Positions 30,050 to 41,986 of a DNA stretch of 64,000 nt are shown here, one piece after another. This DNA is from Planctomycetaceae bacterium (GTDB lineage Bacteria > Planctomycetota > Planctomycetia > Planctomycetales > Planctomycetaceae), in contig JAKFUF010000051.1 of NCBI GenBank assembly GCA_021732845.1, positions 1 through 64,000 of the forward strand. The letters are read 5' to 3'. The notes beneath the pieces were generated by a model, which saw only the letters and a list, made by a program, of their open reading frames with translations, was not told the DNA's origin and did no database searches. The translations under genes and the position numbers were made by a program. Position 1 is the stretch's first letter. Every line of letters begins with the position of its first letter.

Positions 30050-31333
30050 TCATTGAGCGTTCTGTTCGACGCGCAGCAGATGATCCTCGGTGCGGATGAA
30101 CAGCGCGCCGTCGGCCACGGCGTAGGACGCCAGAGTGCGTTCGTTGACCGGATTTCTCGCCAGTTCCTTGAACTCTTTTCCCGCCTCGACGATCGTGGTG
30201 ACCCCTTCTTCGCTGAGGAAATAGATCCGGCCTTCCGCGGCGATCGGCGAGGAGGAATAGTCGCCTCCGAGCCGCTTCTGCCAGTGTTCCTTGCCGGTCT
30301 TCGCATCGACGCAGCAGGCGATGCCGTTGTCGCTGACGAAATAGAGTTCATCTCCAATCAGGATTGGAGAGGCGTTGCGGGGGGCACCGCGGGTGACAGT
30401 CCACTCGATGCTTGAGGCCGTCAGATCGCCGCTCTGGCTGCTGGCCCCAGGCCGGACAGCGAGCATCTTGGGGGTGTCATAGCCGGTCGACAGGTAGATC
30501 AGACCGTGCCCGTAGGCAGGCCGTGGCACCACCGAGTAGCCGCCGTCGTACAGGACATGCCACAATTCCTTTCCGTCGGCGGGATTGTAGGCTCCAACGG
30601 AACCGGCACCGACACTCACCACCTGTGGCTTGCCCTCCACGTCGATGATGATCGGCGTGCAGAAGGCGAACTTCTTTCTGGGGTTTTCCGGGCGGTTGGT
30701 CCGCCACACCTCCTTGCCGGTTTCCTGGTCGAGGCCCACGACGAAGGCGCTGTCGCCGCCATCACAACTGAAGATCACCTTGCCTTCAATGAGAACGGGT
30801 GAGCCACCGCTGCCGTGAACGGGGGCGTATTTCAGCGCTTCGGTTTTCCAGAGGATGTTGCCGTCGAGGTCGAGGCTGGCGGTGCCATGCGTGCCAAAGT
30901 GAACGAACAGCCGTTTGCCATCGGTGATCGGCGTGGGGCTGGCATGGCTGTTCTTGCCATGAATCCGCCCGAGTGGCTTGTGAAAGAGTTCGCGCTCCCA
31001 GATCTTCTCACCGGTTTTCAGATCCAGCGCGACCGCCTGCAGCGTCTGTGGCTCATCCGGCTTGGCATCCCCCGGAACGGCCGAGGTCAGGTAGATCCGC
31101 TGCCCCAGAATGATCGGCGACGACCAGCCCTTCCCGGCGACCGCCTTTTTCCACGTCACATGTTCCTTGTCCGTCCATTGAATCGGCAGCCCGCGTGCGT
31201 CGGACAGACCCTGGCCGGTTGAGCCTCGGAATTCGGTCCAGTCTCCGGCTTGGAGAGATGTCGCATACAGGACGAGTCCGACAAGTGGACAGCAGAGCAC
31301 GATGGAGCAGGCGAATGGGCGGCTAATCATCAT
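30050..31333 (-). CDS. Secreted PQQ-like beta-propeller protein
   Basis: From ATG 31333 the product has 427 residues with a signal peptide (residues 4-26, ending near SLQA). It begins DWTEFRGSTGQGLSDARG, a start typical of planctomycete outer-membrane-assembly (BamB)-like or PQQ-binding-like propellers. Repeated blades of the form xxxDxxTGKExW are visible (DLKTGEKIWE, DQETGKEVWR, NPADGKELWH, DAKTGKEHWQ). No dehydrogenase active-site Cys pair was recognised, so it is probably a non-enzymatic or uncharacterised propeller. A second ATG directly follows the first. The 13 nt ending with the start codon are shared with the esterase gene at 33956. Confidence 0.87.
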   Translation of the reverse strand: MMISRPFACSIVLCCPLVGLVLYATSLQAGDWTEFRGSTGQGLSDARGLPIQWTDKEHVTWKKAVAGKGWSSPIILGQRIYLTSAVPGDAKPDEPQTLQAVALDLKTGEKIWERELFHKPLGRIHGKNSHASPTPITDGKRLFVHFGTHGTASLDLDGNILWKTEALKYAPVHGSGGSPVLIEGKVIFSCDGGDSAFVVGLDQETGKEVWRTNRPENPRKKFAFCTPIIIDVEGKPQVVSVGAGSVGAYNPADGKELWHVLYDGGYSVVPRPAYGHGLIYLSTGYDTPKMLAVRPGASSQSGDLTASSIEWTVTRGAPRNASPILIGDELYFVSDNGIACCVDAKTGKEHWQKRLGGDYSSSPIAAEGRIYFLSEEGVTTIVEAGKEFKELARNPVNERTLASYAVADGALFIRTEDHLLRVEQNAQ

Positions 31334-31426
31334 GAGGCGATTCTCAATTGGCAGGGTGGAACGCACCGGAAGACTCGCTGAAGTTGTGTGACGTCGACAT
31401 TGATCCGCAGGTGGTGCGCACACCTG

Positions 31427-32263
31427 TCATTCGTTGTCCAATTCCTCTTCCCAAGCGACGAGCTGCCGGAGGTCGGCCTGAGCCAGCGCGGCGAGAATGT
31501 CTGGTCGACCAGCGGCGGTTGCCAACAAGCGGACTACCTTCTGCCGGGACTTACGAAGTTCCGCCTCGCGCCGGGTCAACTCCGCATCGCGCTCGGTCAA
31601 TGCCGCGTCGAGTTGGGTCAACTCCGCGTCGCGCTCGGCCAATGCCGCGTCGCGCTCGGCCAGCAGCTCACTCTTCTCCACTGAGACCCGCAACAACTCG
31701 CCGCGATGCCAAAACCGCGCGATGCCATCCTGCATGCCAACGGCCAGCTCAAGCTCGGGAATCAAGTGACGACCGCTGACAACTGTGGCCCGGCGATAGC
31801 GGCCATTTTTCCACTGATGGACTTTCAGTTCGGCGGTCTCAGGATCGACGAGGATGCAATATGGAACATGCAGATCCTTCTCATACTTCTTGAAGGAGTC
31901 GACATTGTCCTTCATCTTGGTATTGGGTGAAAGCACCTCGATCACGAGAAACACCGGCTGTGCCTCGTATTCCACCACGTAGCTGCTGCGGTCGGTCTGC
32001 TCGAATTCGTTCAGAATTACGAAAACGTCCGGAACCACCTGCACTGGACGGTCGCCGTCGCGGTATTGCACAAGCAGTTCATTGAAGACATGGACGCCTG
32101 GGATCCGCCGCTGAAGCTCCAAAAAGCTGTCTTCGGCGATGCGCTTTTGTCGGGAGTGTGGAGTTGACTCCATCAGATCCTCAAGCGTGAACTGATCCGC
32201 GAACTCATCGGCGGCTCGCTTGTACACCTCCAGCGGTAGTCGATCGCTGATGACTGTAGACAT
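31427..32263 (-). CDS. Uma2-family PD-(D/E)XK nuclease-fold protein with C-terminal coiled coil
   Basis: Residues 1-190 (of 278) match the Uma2/DUF820 family: VVPDVFVILNE, then PVFLVIEVLSPNTKMKD with the acidic pair of the nuclease fold, then YCILVDPETAELKVHQW. The family is common in Planctomycetes and Cyanobacteria; its target is unknown. The C-terminus (about 195-250) is a heptad repeat of the type AERDAAL, encoded by a 21-nt minisatellite (31575-31658), predicting a coiled coil. ATG 32263 has GGAGGA at ideal spacing. It is next to greA on the same strand. Confidence 0.85.
   Translation of the reverse strand: MSTVISDRLPLEVYKRAADEFADQFTLEDLMESTPHSRQKRIAEDSFLELQRRIPGVHVFNELLVQYRDGDRPVQVVPDVFVILNEFEQTDRSSYVVEYEAQPVFLVIEVLSPNTKMKDNVDSFKKYEKDLHVPYCILVDPETAELKVHQWKNGRYRRATVVSGRHLIPELELAVGMQDGIARFWHRGELLRVSVEKSELLAERDAALAERDAELTQLDAALTERDAELTRREAELRKSRQKVVRLLATAAGRPDILAALAQADLRQLVAWEEELDNE
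31575..31658. repeat. 21-nt minisatellite inside the Uma2 gene
   Basis: Four consecutive 21-nt units (starting 31575, 31596, 31617, 31638) differ by only a few bases. Each encodes one heptad of the coiled coil on the minus strand. Unit number is likely to vary between strains by slippage. Confidence 0.8.
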
Positions 32264-32298
32264 GGATCCTCCGCTCAGACTCAAATCACACGTTCGAC

Positions 32299-32778
32299 TT
32301 AGTCGTCGTCGACCTTGATCACTTCCAGCTTCTGGATCGTCTTGGGCAACTGGACTTCGACCTGGTCTCCCACCTTCTTGCCCAAGAGCGACTTGGCCAG
32401 CGGGCTGCTGGTGAGGATCTTCATGATCGGGCCGTTGTAGTCTTCGCCGCCGGGTCCCACGAACTCGTAGGTCTCCTCGTCGCCGTATTTCAGGTCGCGG
32501 ATCGTGACGCGCGAGCCAAAGGTCACAATCCCCTTGGGAAGCTGCGACTTGTCGACGATGTAGCTGTTGGCCAGTTTGTTCTTGAGCATGTTGATGCGGG
32601 CCTGCATCCGGCCCTGCTCTTCACGCTGGCCGTGGTACTCGGCGTTCTCGCTGAGGTCGCCTTCGGCACGGGCCTCGGCAATCCGTTCGGCAATCCGCGG
32701 CATCTCCTCGTCTTCAAGTTGCCGGATCTGTTCGCGCAGCTTGTCGTAGGCTTCACGCGAGGTGGGGTTAAGTTCCAT
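32299..32778 (-). CDS. greA: Transcription elongation factor GreA
   Basis: GreA rescues backtracked RNA polymerase by promoting transcript cleavage. From ATG 32778 the product has 159 residues, a normal length. The N-terminal coiled coil contains the tip motif [12 protein letters not shown] with the catalytic acidic pair. The C-terminal FKBP-like domain ends with [21 protein letters not shown]. The open frame continues far upstream but that part is not GreA-like. The Uma2-type gene begins 35 nt downstream on the same strand. Confidence 0.96.
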   Translation of the reverse strand: MELNPTSREAYDKLREQIRQLEDEEMPRIAERIAEARAEGDLSENAEYHGQREEQGRMQARINMLKNKLANSYIVDKSQLPKGIVTFGSRVTIRDLKYGDEETYEFVGPGGEDYNGPIMKILTSSPLAKSLLGKKVGDQVEVQLPKTIQKLEVIKVDDD

Positions 32779-33176
32779 CACACGACTCCAGATACTCCGA
32801 CTCACTTCCGGCCCGCCACGGCGGTCTCGGCTAGGGGTGGAAACGCCGTCTGCAAACAGCAAGATTCGGGAAGCAGCCATCTGCCGCCAACCAGCCGGAA
32901 ATCTCCAGCCACTGACGAAAGTGTCCTGCTTTCCGAATCTCGCCTGTCTCTTTGATCGATCGCCCCGCACGAATTGCGGTTGTGGTATTATGCTCAGCGG
33001 TTCGACTGACGAAAAGCCCGCCGTCAGAAAACATTGGGCGCAACAATTGACGCAGACTTCCCAAACTGACACGCGGCCAATTTCAGGATTTCGGGGACTC
33101 TGGTCGTGGTTCCGCCGGCAATGCCGACTCCTGATCCACTGGCATACCCGAAATCTGTCTGTTGAGGTCGCCGGAG
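32779..33176. other. Spacer upstream of greA
   Basis: About 400 nt between greA and the secreted esterase, both on the minus strand. Open frames exist but none has family-like content or a good start. I see no clear promoter boxes, terminator or repeat. Confidence 0.4.
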
Positions 33177-33956
33177 TCAATCCGGCAACTTCTGAGAAAA
33201 CAGCCACGCCATCATCGCCGGATCGCTGTAGGCCTTGGCCCACGAGTTGTGGCCGACACCGGGGTACTCCGTATATTTGGGCTGACCGCCGGCGGCTTCC
33301 AGCGCCTTGATCATCCGGCGGGACCGCTCCGGTTTGACCACGGTGTCCTGGTCGCCATGGAATGCCCAAATCGGCACTTTGACGAGTTTGGCCGCCTGCT
33401 CCTCATCGGCCCCGCCACAGACGGGAACCGCCGCGGCAAACATGGCTGGCTGGCGCGAGACGGCGTCCCAAGTGCCATAGCCACCCATCGAGAGGCCGGT
33501 GATGTACAACCGCCGCGGATCGATGCTGAACTCCTTCTGCAGAGCCGCAATCAGGTTCAACGTGAGTTTCAGCGCGTCGGAAGGCTCGGCTGGAAGCTTG
33601 TGACGATCGCTGGACCAGTCGACATTCACCCACTTCGCCTCCCCCGGGCACTGTGGCGCAATCACAAAGCAGGGGTGCTTGCGGCGGTTTTCGTCCTTGG
33701 CGAAATCGTTCATGCCGTGCACGAGTTGAACCAGGTTGTCGTCTCCCCGTTCGCCCGCGCCATGCAGAAAGATCACCAGCGGATATTTTTGCTTCGCGTC
33801 GTAATCGGCGGGCCGCATCATGCGATAGGGGAGCCTGCCGTCGGCTTCGGCAAATGTGCGGGCCTCGAACACATCCTTGGCGTCGGCCGCCAGCGAGATG
33901 GCGGGAAACATCAGGAACGTGATGATCAGCAATTGGACGCGCGACGACACAGGCAT
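33177..33956 (-). CDS. Secreted phospholipase/carboxylesterase-type hydrolase
   Basis: The 259-residue product has a signal peptide (residues 8-23, ending SLAA). It is an alpha/beta hydrolase of the LpqC / phospholipase-carboxylesterase kind: oxyanion region [12 protein letters not shown], nucleophile elbow GLSMGGYG with Ser156, Asp in FHGDQDTVV and His in GVGHNSW. Such planctomycete enzymes are usually annotated as prolyl-oligopeptidase-like or feruloyl esterases; the substrate is unknown. ATG 33956 was chosen for the leader. Its upstream GAATCGCCTC is shared exactly with the PQQ propeller gene. Confidence 0.86.
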   Translation of the reverse strand: MPVSSRVQLLIITFLMFPAISLAADAKDVFEARTFAEADGRLPYRMMRPADYDAKQKYPLVIFLHGAGERGDDNLVQLVHGMNDFAKDENRRKHPCFVIAPQCPGEAKWVNVDWSSDRHKLPAEPSDALKLTLNLIAALQKEFSIDPRRLYITGLSMGGYGTWDAVSRQPAMFAAAVPVCGGADEEQAAKLVKVPIWAFHGDQDTVVKPERSRRMIKALEAAGGQPKYTEYPGVGHNSWAKAYSDPAMMAWLFSQKLPD

Positions 33957-34379
33957 GAGGCGATTCCGAGGGGAGGAGTACGAGAGGATTAGGGTACGTG
34001 TCAAAGTGCCGCGCGACAAGTCGTTGCCGCGCGGGTTCCACGGTTGGCGGGTTCTTCAATCTGGGAGCGAACTGCGTGTGCCGGTGCCCGCAGGGAAATC
34101 GCGCTTTTGTATCTTGACGTTCCGACGAAAGCCAATTTCATTACCACAGTTAAATCATTGCCATAATCTTGTTAACAGTCTCCCGTCAATGAATGGCAAT
34201 TCTCCATTCGAAGGTTCAACTTGGCAGTTTGGCGCTGCAGGGACTTGAACAGGAATGAAACGATAAGACAGGATGTGCCTACCGGCGGGACCCGGGACCG
34301 CTCCCGTTGGCGGGCAAAGCCACCGCGCTTTCGCTAAAGTGGCAGATCAATATTCTCTCTCCCTGATAAGCATCTCGGC
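33957..34379. other. Divergent intergenic region between esterase and methyltransferase genes
   Basis: No gene is seen. A comparatively AT-rich patch at about 34125-34200 stands out from its surroundings and probably holds promoters for the plus-strand gene. A CATAAT at 34162-34167 is a possible -10 box without a good -35 partner. Confidence 0.4.
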
Positions 34380-35708
34380 ATGACGAAAAGCGTCCCTCGG
34401 CGTCCAGTTCCCGGTTCCGGCAAGGCCGCTCGGCCGAGCGTGCCTCCTTTGTCACTGCTTGGTCCGCGTCCGCTGGAGGCCGCGAAAACGCTTCCCGCCG
34501 TGCATCTGCGCTCGGTGACGACGCATCCGCTCATCTTTCGCAAGATGGTCGGCACTGTCGACGGCCATGCCCAGCCGGGCGATCTCGTCACGGTCTGGAC
34601 TCCGGAGGGGGCTTTGTGGGGACACGGTCTCTACAACCCCCGCGCCGAAATTGCCGTGCGGATGCTGAACCGTTCCCAGCCCGCACCCGATCTGGATTTC
34701 TGGACCAGCCGGCTGGACCGGGCCCTGCAGTTACGGAGGGAACTGCTGCGGTTGGACGACGTGACGGACGCCTGCCGACTCGTCCATTCCGAAGGCGACG
34801 GCCTCTCCGGACTCGTGGTTGATCGCTTCGGCGACGTGCTCTCCGCCGAGGTGTTCAGTCTCGCCATGTACCAGCGGACCCCCGCGCTGCTGCAGGTGCT
34901 GGCGGACCGGTTGGGCACAAGACACACCATCACCCGCATCGCTCCGCAGACCCACGGCCAGGAGGGGTTTCTGGCCGAGCCCGTTTCCTCGGCGGGTGCG
35001 CCGGCAGAGGTCGTCGTTCAAGAGCATGGCACGAAGTTTAAAGTGAACTTCGCCGATGGGCACAAAACCGGATTTTTCTGCGACCAACGGGAAAACCGCG
35101 CCCGGCTGGCCGAATTCTGTCGTGACAAGACCGTTCTGGACTTGTGCTGCTATTCCGGCGGTTTCGCGGTTCAGGCCCAGAAGCTCGGTCGGGCACGCGA
35201 GGTGACGGGTGTCGATCTCGACGAGGACGCGATCGCCCTCGCCAAGGAAAACGCCCGCCTGAACAATGCTCGCGTCCAGTTCACGCAGGCCGACGCCTTC
35301 GCCTATATGCGCGACATGCTGCAAAACGGACGACAATATGATGTCGTCATCCTCGATCCCCCCAAGTTGATCAAGTCCCGCCGTGAGGTCGATGAGGGCC
35401 GCAAAAAACACCTCGACTTGAACCGGCTGGCCGTGCAGTTGGTCAAGCCCGGTGGACTAATGCTCACCTGCTCCTGCTCGGGACTTCTGGACGATGTGGA
35501 ATTCACCAAAGTGGTTCTCACCGCAGCCCGGCAGGCCGGAGTCCCGCCTGCACCGGTCGGCGCTGCCGGAGCCAAACCGGCCCTCGCCCGGCCCGGCATC
35601 CCTGTTCAGATCATCGCCAAGACGGGTGCCGCCGCCGATCATCCCATTGCTGGTGACTGCCCGGAAACGGAATATCTGCACGCTGTCTGGCTGCGGGTCT
35701 GTGGCTGA
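34380..35708 (+). CDS. rlmI: RlmI-like class I rRNA (cytosine-5) methyltransferase
   Basis: The RlmI family methylates 23S rRNA at a cytosine (C1962 in E. coli) with S-adenosylmethionine. The 442-residue product has an N-terminal PUA RNA-binding domain (about 40-115), a middle domain, and a Rossmann methyltransferase core: motif I VLDLCCYSGGFAVQA at 252-266, the acidic VTGVDLDEDA, and DPPKL at 326-330. A Cys-rich TCSCSGLL motif follows. The first 45 residues are a basic, Pro-rich extension. The family call is secure; the exact target base is by homology. Confidence 0.9.
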   Translation: MTKSVPRRPVPGSGKAARPSVPPLSLLGPRPLEAAKTLPAVHLRSVTTHPLIFRKMVGTVDGHAQPGDLVTVWTPEGALWGHGLYNPRAEIAVRMLNRSQPAPDLDFWTSRLDRALQLRRELLRLDDVTDACRLVHSEGDGLSGLVVDRFGDVLSAEVFSLAMYQRTPALLQVLADRLGTRHTITRIAPQTHGQEGFLAEPVSSAGAPAEVVVQEHGTKFKVNFADGHKTGFFCDQRENRARLAEFCRDKTVLDLCCYSGGFAVQAQKLGRAREVTGVDLDEDAIALAKENARLNNARVQFTQADAFAYMRDMLQNGRQYDVVILDPPKLIKSRREVDEGRKKHLDLNRLAVQLVKPGGLMLTCSCSGLLDDVEFTKVVLTAARQAGVPPAPVGAAGAKPALARPGIPVQIIAKTGAAADHPIAGDCPETEYLHAVWLRVCG

Positions 35709-35889
35709 CCGATACAAAGGAAGAACTGGCGTTGGTGGACAAGACAGCCCGACAGTCCGACAGCCCGGCACATAAGTTGACTCTGATGGATCATTCCGGA
35801 TACCATCAAGTCATCCTGCAGCGCTCCCCGTGGCTCACTGGCCACGCTCATCGATCGTTTTGCGTTTCATACACGACGGAGATTTGGCC

Positions 35890-37347
35890 ATGCTCGTGAT
35901 CCCAGGGCAAAGAGGCAAAGACACTTGTGATGGTGTTTACTCTCGCCGCGAACTGCTGCGTGTCGGTGGCTCGTCGGTGCTCGGGTTGAGCCTCGCCAAT
36001 GTCCTGCAGTCTGAAGCCCGCGCCAATCAGCTCGCCACCGGACCTGGGTTTGGCAAAGCCAAACGGGTCATCCTCGTGTACCTGCAGGGTGGGCCGAGCC
36101 ACCTGGATCTGTGGGATCCGAAGCCTGATGTGCCGGACAATGTCCGCAGCATCTTCAAGCCGATCGACACCAAGCTGGCCGGCGTTAACTTCACGGAACT
36201 GATGCCCAAGCTGGCCACGGTGAACGACAAGTTCACCATGATCCGCTCCATGAGCTACACCCCGATCGGGCTGTTCAACCACACCGCCGCGATCTACCAG
36301 ATCCACACTGGCTACACGGCCGACAAAGTCAGTCCGTCGGGCCAGCTTGAGCCACCAAGCCCCGCGGACTACCCAACGATGGGGTCGAACATCATCCGGC
36401 TGAAGCCGCCGGAGACCCCGATGCTGCCGTTTGTGATGATGCCCCGCCCCCTGCAGGAGAGCAACATCATCGGCAAGGGCGGTTCGGCTGGGTTCCTGGG
36501 ACGGGCCTACGACCCGTACACCCTCTATCCCACCGGCGATGACATGGATCTGGCCAAGATGGACCGGATCAACATCGACGACCTGAAGCTTCGGTCCGAC
36601 ACATCCGTCGAACGGCTCACCCGCCGCGCCAAACTGCGGGATACGATCAACGCCAGCATGCCAGCCCTCGACAAGGCGGTCAGCAAGACGGCGATCAACG
36701 AGTACTACGGCAAGGCTCTGGGGCTGGTCCTGTCCGGCCGCGCCCGCGACGCATTTGACCTGACGAAAGAAACCGACGCGATGCGCGACCGCTATGGCCG
36801 CAACACGTTCGGCCAGTGCTGTCTGCTGGCCCGCCGCCTGGTGGAAGCCGGCACGCGGTTCGTCGAAGTCACGTGGCCAAAAGTCGCCAACTCCGACAAC
36901 CACTCGTGGGACGTGCATACGGGCCTCTCCACCCGCATGAAGGATCAGTCGGCCCCCATGCTTGATGGCGGCCTGTCGGCCCTCATCGCTGACTTGGACG
37001 AGAAGGGGATGCTGGAAGACACGCTTGTCGTCGCTCTCGGCGAATTCGGCCGCAGCCCGATCCGCGGCGTCAGCACCTCTGGCAATTCCAACTCCGACGA
37101 CGGCCGCGACCACTGGCCATACTGCTACACCGCCGTCATGGCGGGTGCCGGAACCAAGCGCGGCGTGATCCATGGCAAGTCGGACGCCACCGCTTCCGCC
37201 CCCAAGGAAACCCCGGTCCACCCGATCGAACTCGTGGCGACGATCTACCACAGCGTCGGCATCGACCCGTCGACGATTGTCTACAACCACCTCAAACAGC
37301 CGCGCGAAATGGTTCAGGCCGACCCGGTCACCAGCCTGTTCGCGTAA
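35890..37347 (+). CDS. DUF1501 family secreted protein
   Basis: The 485-residue product starts at ATG 35890 (GGAG upstream) and has a twin-arginine-like leader, [20 protein letters not shown]. Typical DUF1501 motifs are [39 protein letters not shown] and [12 protein letters not shown] followed by [11 protein letters not shown] strong terminator follows at 37371, so the gene is probably a single transcription unit. Its length and motifs differ enough from the other two copies in the window to suggest separate paralogue lineages. Confidence 0.92.
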   Translation: MLVIPGQRGKDTCDGVYSRRELLRVGGSSVLGLSLANVLQSEARANQLATGPGFGKAKRVILVYLQGGPSHLDLWDPKPDVPDNVRSIFKPIDTKLAGVNFTELMPKLATVNDKFTMIRSMSYTPIGLFNHTAAIYQIHTGYTADKVSPSGQLEPPSPADYPTMGSNIIRLKPPETPMLPFVMMPRPLQESNIIGKGGSAGFLGRAYDPYTLYPTGDDMDLAKMDRINIDDLKLRSDTSVERLTRRAKLRDTINASMPALDKAVSKTAINEYYGKALGLVLSGRARDAFDLTKETDAMRDRYGRNTFGQCCLLARRLVEAGTRFVEVTWPKVANSDNHSWDVHTGLSTRMKDQSAPMLDGGLSALIADLDEKGMLEDTLVVALGEFGRSPIRGVSTSGNSNSDDGRDHWPYCYTAVMAGAGTKRGVIHGKSDATASAPKETPVHPIELVATIYHSVGIDPSTIVYNHLKQPREMVQADPVTSLFA

Positions 37348-37370
37348 ACGTGTGTTTTGACGCGGAATCC

Positions 37371-37404
37371 ACAGCCCGGTTGCAAATGCGACCGGGCTGT
37401 TTTC
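37371..37404 (+). terminator. Rho-independent terminator after DUF1501 gene
   Basis: ACAGCCCGGT and ACCGGGCTGT form a perfect 10-bp stem that can extend by about three more pairs to an AAAT loop, followed by a TTTT run. It lies 23 nt after the DUF1501 stop and before eno. Confidence 0.9.
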
Positions 37405-37440
37405 ATTGTCTGTGATGTTTCCGACGGGAATTCGCCGCTC

Positions 37441-38808
37441 ATGCCCAGTGCCAAAACACAGATCACCTCGGTCCATGCCCGCGAAGTGCTCGACAGCCGC
37501 GGCCGCCCCACGGTGGAAGTTGAGATCGGCTGCGACGGGGGTGGTGTCCGCAGTCGCGCGATCGTGCCCAGCGGGGCCAGCACCGGACGCCACGAGGCCT
37601 GCGAGCTGCGGGACGGCGGCGAGCGGCATGACGGTGCGGGGGTGCTCAACGCCGTCATGCACGTCAATCAGGTCTTCGGGCCAGCCATTCTGGGAATGGC
37701 GGCTGAAAAACAGGCTGAAATCGACCAGCGACTGTGCGAACTCGATGGCACCGCGCAAAAATCCCGGCTGGGGGCCAATGCCATTCTCGGCGTCTCCCTG
37801 GCCGCGGCCCATGCCGCCGCTGCCGCCAAAGGTGTCTTGCTGGCAGAACACCTGCATCAGCTTTGGCAAGCCACCCCATCCGCCCGCACCGGCAGAAGCG
37901 CCTTCGCCGCCCCGTTGGGCGAGGGGCTCGCCATCCCGCTGCCGATGGTGAACATGATCTCCGGCGGACTGCATGCCGGGCGAAACCTGGAGTTCCAGGA
38001 TTTTCTCATCATCCCCGTCGGGGCCGCCTCCTACAGCCAGGCCCTGGAATGGATTGTCCGCGTTTACCGCCGGCTGGGAACGCTGCTGAGGGAAACGGGC
38101 TATGAAGGTGTGCTTGTCGGCGACGAGGGTGGCTACGGCCCCAAACTGCGTGACAACGAGCAGGCGGTCCAACTGCTGGTGCAGGCGATCGAACGCGCCG
38201 ACCTGCGTCCGGGCGAGGACGTCGGCATCGCGCTCGACGTGGCCTCCACCCACTTCTGGGACGGCAGCCACTATGCGCTTGGCGAATCTGGCCAGGCCGC
38301 CCGCCCGCGCTCGGCGGCCGAGATGACGGATCTCTTGGCGAAGCTGGTTCAAAAGTACCCCATCGTGAGCATTGAAGACGGTCTGGGTGATGACGATTGG
38401 GAGGGCTGGAAACTGCTCACGGAACATTTGAACAGCGGCGTGCAACTGATCGGCGATGATCTGTTCGTCACCAACGTCCAGCGGCTCAAACTGGGGCTCG
38501 ACCGTGGGGTGGCCAACAGCGTCCTGATCAAGGTCAATCAGATCGGCAGCCTGACCGAGACGTTCCAAACCCTGCGCCTCGCGCTCGACCGTGGCTACAC
38601 CCCCGTGATTTCCGCCCGCAGCGGCGAAACCGAAGACGCCACCATCGCTGACCTCGCCGTCGCCACCGGCGCGGGCCAGATCAAAATCGGCTCCATCGCC
38701 CGCAGCGAGCGACTGGCAAAATACAACCAGCTCCTGCGGCTGGAAGAATCGCTGGGCGACAAGGCGGCGTGGTTCGGTGGTCGCTGTTTGAAACGGAGCA
38801 TTCGGTGA
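37441..38808 (+). CDS. eno: Enolase, divergent type
   Basis: Enolase interconverts 2-phosphoglycerate and phosphoenolpyruvate. The 455-residue product has the N-terminal VHAREVLDSRGRPTVEVEI, His178 in GGLHAG, Glu229 in VGDEGGYGP, Lys364 in VLIKVNQIG, and Arg393/Ser394 and Lys415. Two active-site positions differ from the canonical enzyme: the Glu of QEF (yeast Glu168) is Asp187, and the His of SHRSGETED (yeast His373) is Ala392. The spacings to the neighbouring catalytic residues are otherwise kept (9, 28 and 23 residues). A 20-residue loop follows about residue 140. It may be a functional subgroup or a second enolase. Confidence 0.92.
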   Translation: MPSAKTQITSVHAREVLDSRGRPTVEVEIGCDGGGVRSRAIVPSGASTGRHEACELRDGGERHDGAGVLNAVMHVNQVFGPAILGMAAEKQAEIDQRLCELDGTAQKSRLGANAILGVSLAAAHAAAAAKGVLLAEHLHQLWQATPSARTGRSAFAAPLGEGLAIPLPMVNMISGGLHAGRNLEFQDFLIIPVGAASYSQALEWIVRVYRRLGTLLRETGYEGVLVGDEGGYGPKLRDNEQAVQLLVQAIERADLRPGEDVGIALDVASTHFWDGSHYALGESGQAARPRSAAEMTDLLAKLVQKYPIVSIEDGLGDDDWEGWKLLTEHLNSGVQLIGDDLFVTNVQRLKLGLDRGVANSVLIKVNQIGSLTETFQTLRLALDRGYTPVISARSGETEDATIADLAVATGAGQIKIGSIARSERLAKYNQLLRLEESLGDKAAWFGGRCLKRSIR

Positions 38809-39321
38809 GGCACCCAGCGGTGAGCGTACTAACGCATTGCTCCAGTCCGCGAGATTTGCCCTGCGATGCCTCAGATTCAGTCTGCGTGTTGCCTTGCGGC
38901 GTCTCGACTCCTAGAATCCCGCTGTCAGGTTGACAGTCGCCATCGGAGTGCCAAACCGACTGACTCTGGCCATAGACGCCGTTTTGGCAGTCCTGCAATC
39001 ATGAGTTTCGTCTTGCGGAATGGAAATCCGAGCAACGAACCCCCAAACCGCCCACTTTTATGGCATATGCTTGGAAACTTCAGCACATTAGCTGACTGGA
39101 GTGTCTATAGCCCAGAAACTGTCCTCCAGCTTCGACAACGGCACAAAACCTGCAGCAGAACATCAGGAACGGGAAGCTTGTCCAACTTTCAGCGGTTCTT
39201 AAACCAAACTGCGGAAAGCTTTGATCTGAAAGCCAATGTGGTGGGGATGACCCCATCACGGTGGCCCTTGCAATCACAGGGGGAACTCGGTCAGGCGTGA
39301 TCGGGAACCGGGAGAAAACGC
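38809..39321. other. Spacer between eno and clpC
   Basis: 513 nt without a supported gene. An open frame at 38866-39300 lacks a ribosome binding site and any recognisable content. A small hairpin CTGTCA-GGT-TGACAG lies at 38922-38936 and includes a TTGACA, but no matching -10 box follows. The clpC leader probably starts further right. Confidence 0.4.
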
Positions 39322-41874
<2,553 letters not shown>

Positions 41875-41904
41875 GTCTGGCGTAGCTCAACATCCCAAAA
41901 CCAG

Positions 41905-41941
41905 CGGCCCGCGACTCCCTGAGGAATCGCGGGCCGTTTTT
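41905..41941 (+). terminator. Rho-independent terminator after clpC
   Basis: CGGCCCGCGACTCC (41905-41918) pairs with GGAATCGCGGGCCG (41923-41936), 14 bp with one G-T pair and a 4-nt loop, followed by TTTTT. It ends the clpC transcript. Confidence 0.92.
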
Positions 41942-41986
41942 CGTTTGACGGCAGTCTTGCGGTTTTGGGCACTTCGCCTATGGCGC

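Noticed and set aside
35848-38568. Open antisense frame of about 900 codons spanning the DUF1501 and eno genes
   Set aside because: It crosses a strong terminator and two well-supported genes, a sign of a shadow frame.
38866-39300. Possible small gene upstream of clpC
   Set aside because: No ribosome binding site and no recognisable content; better read as spacer.
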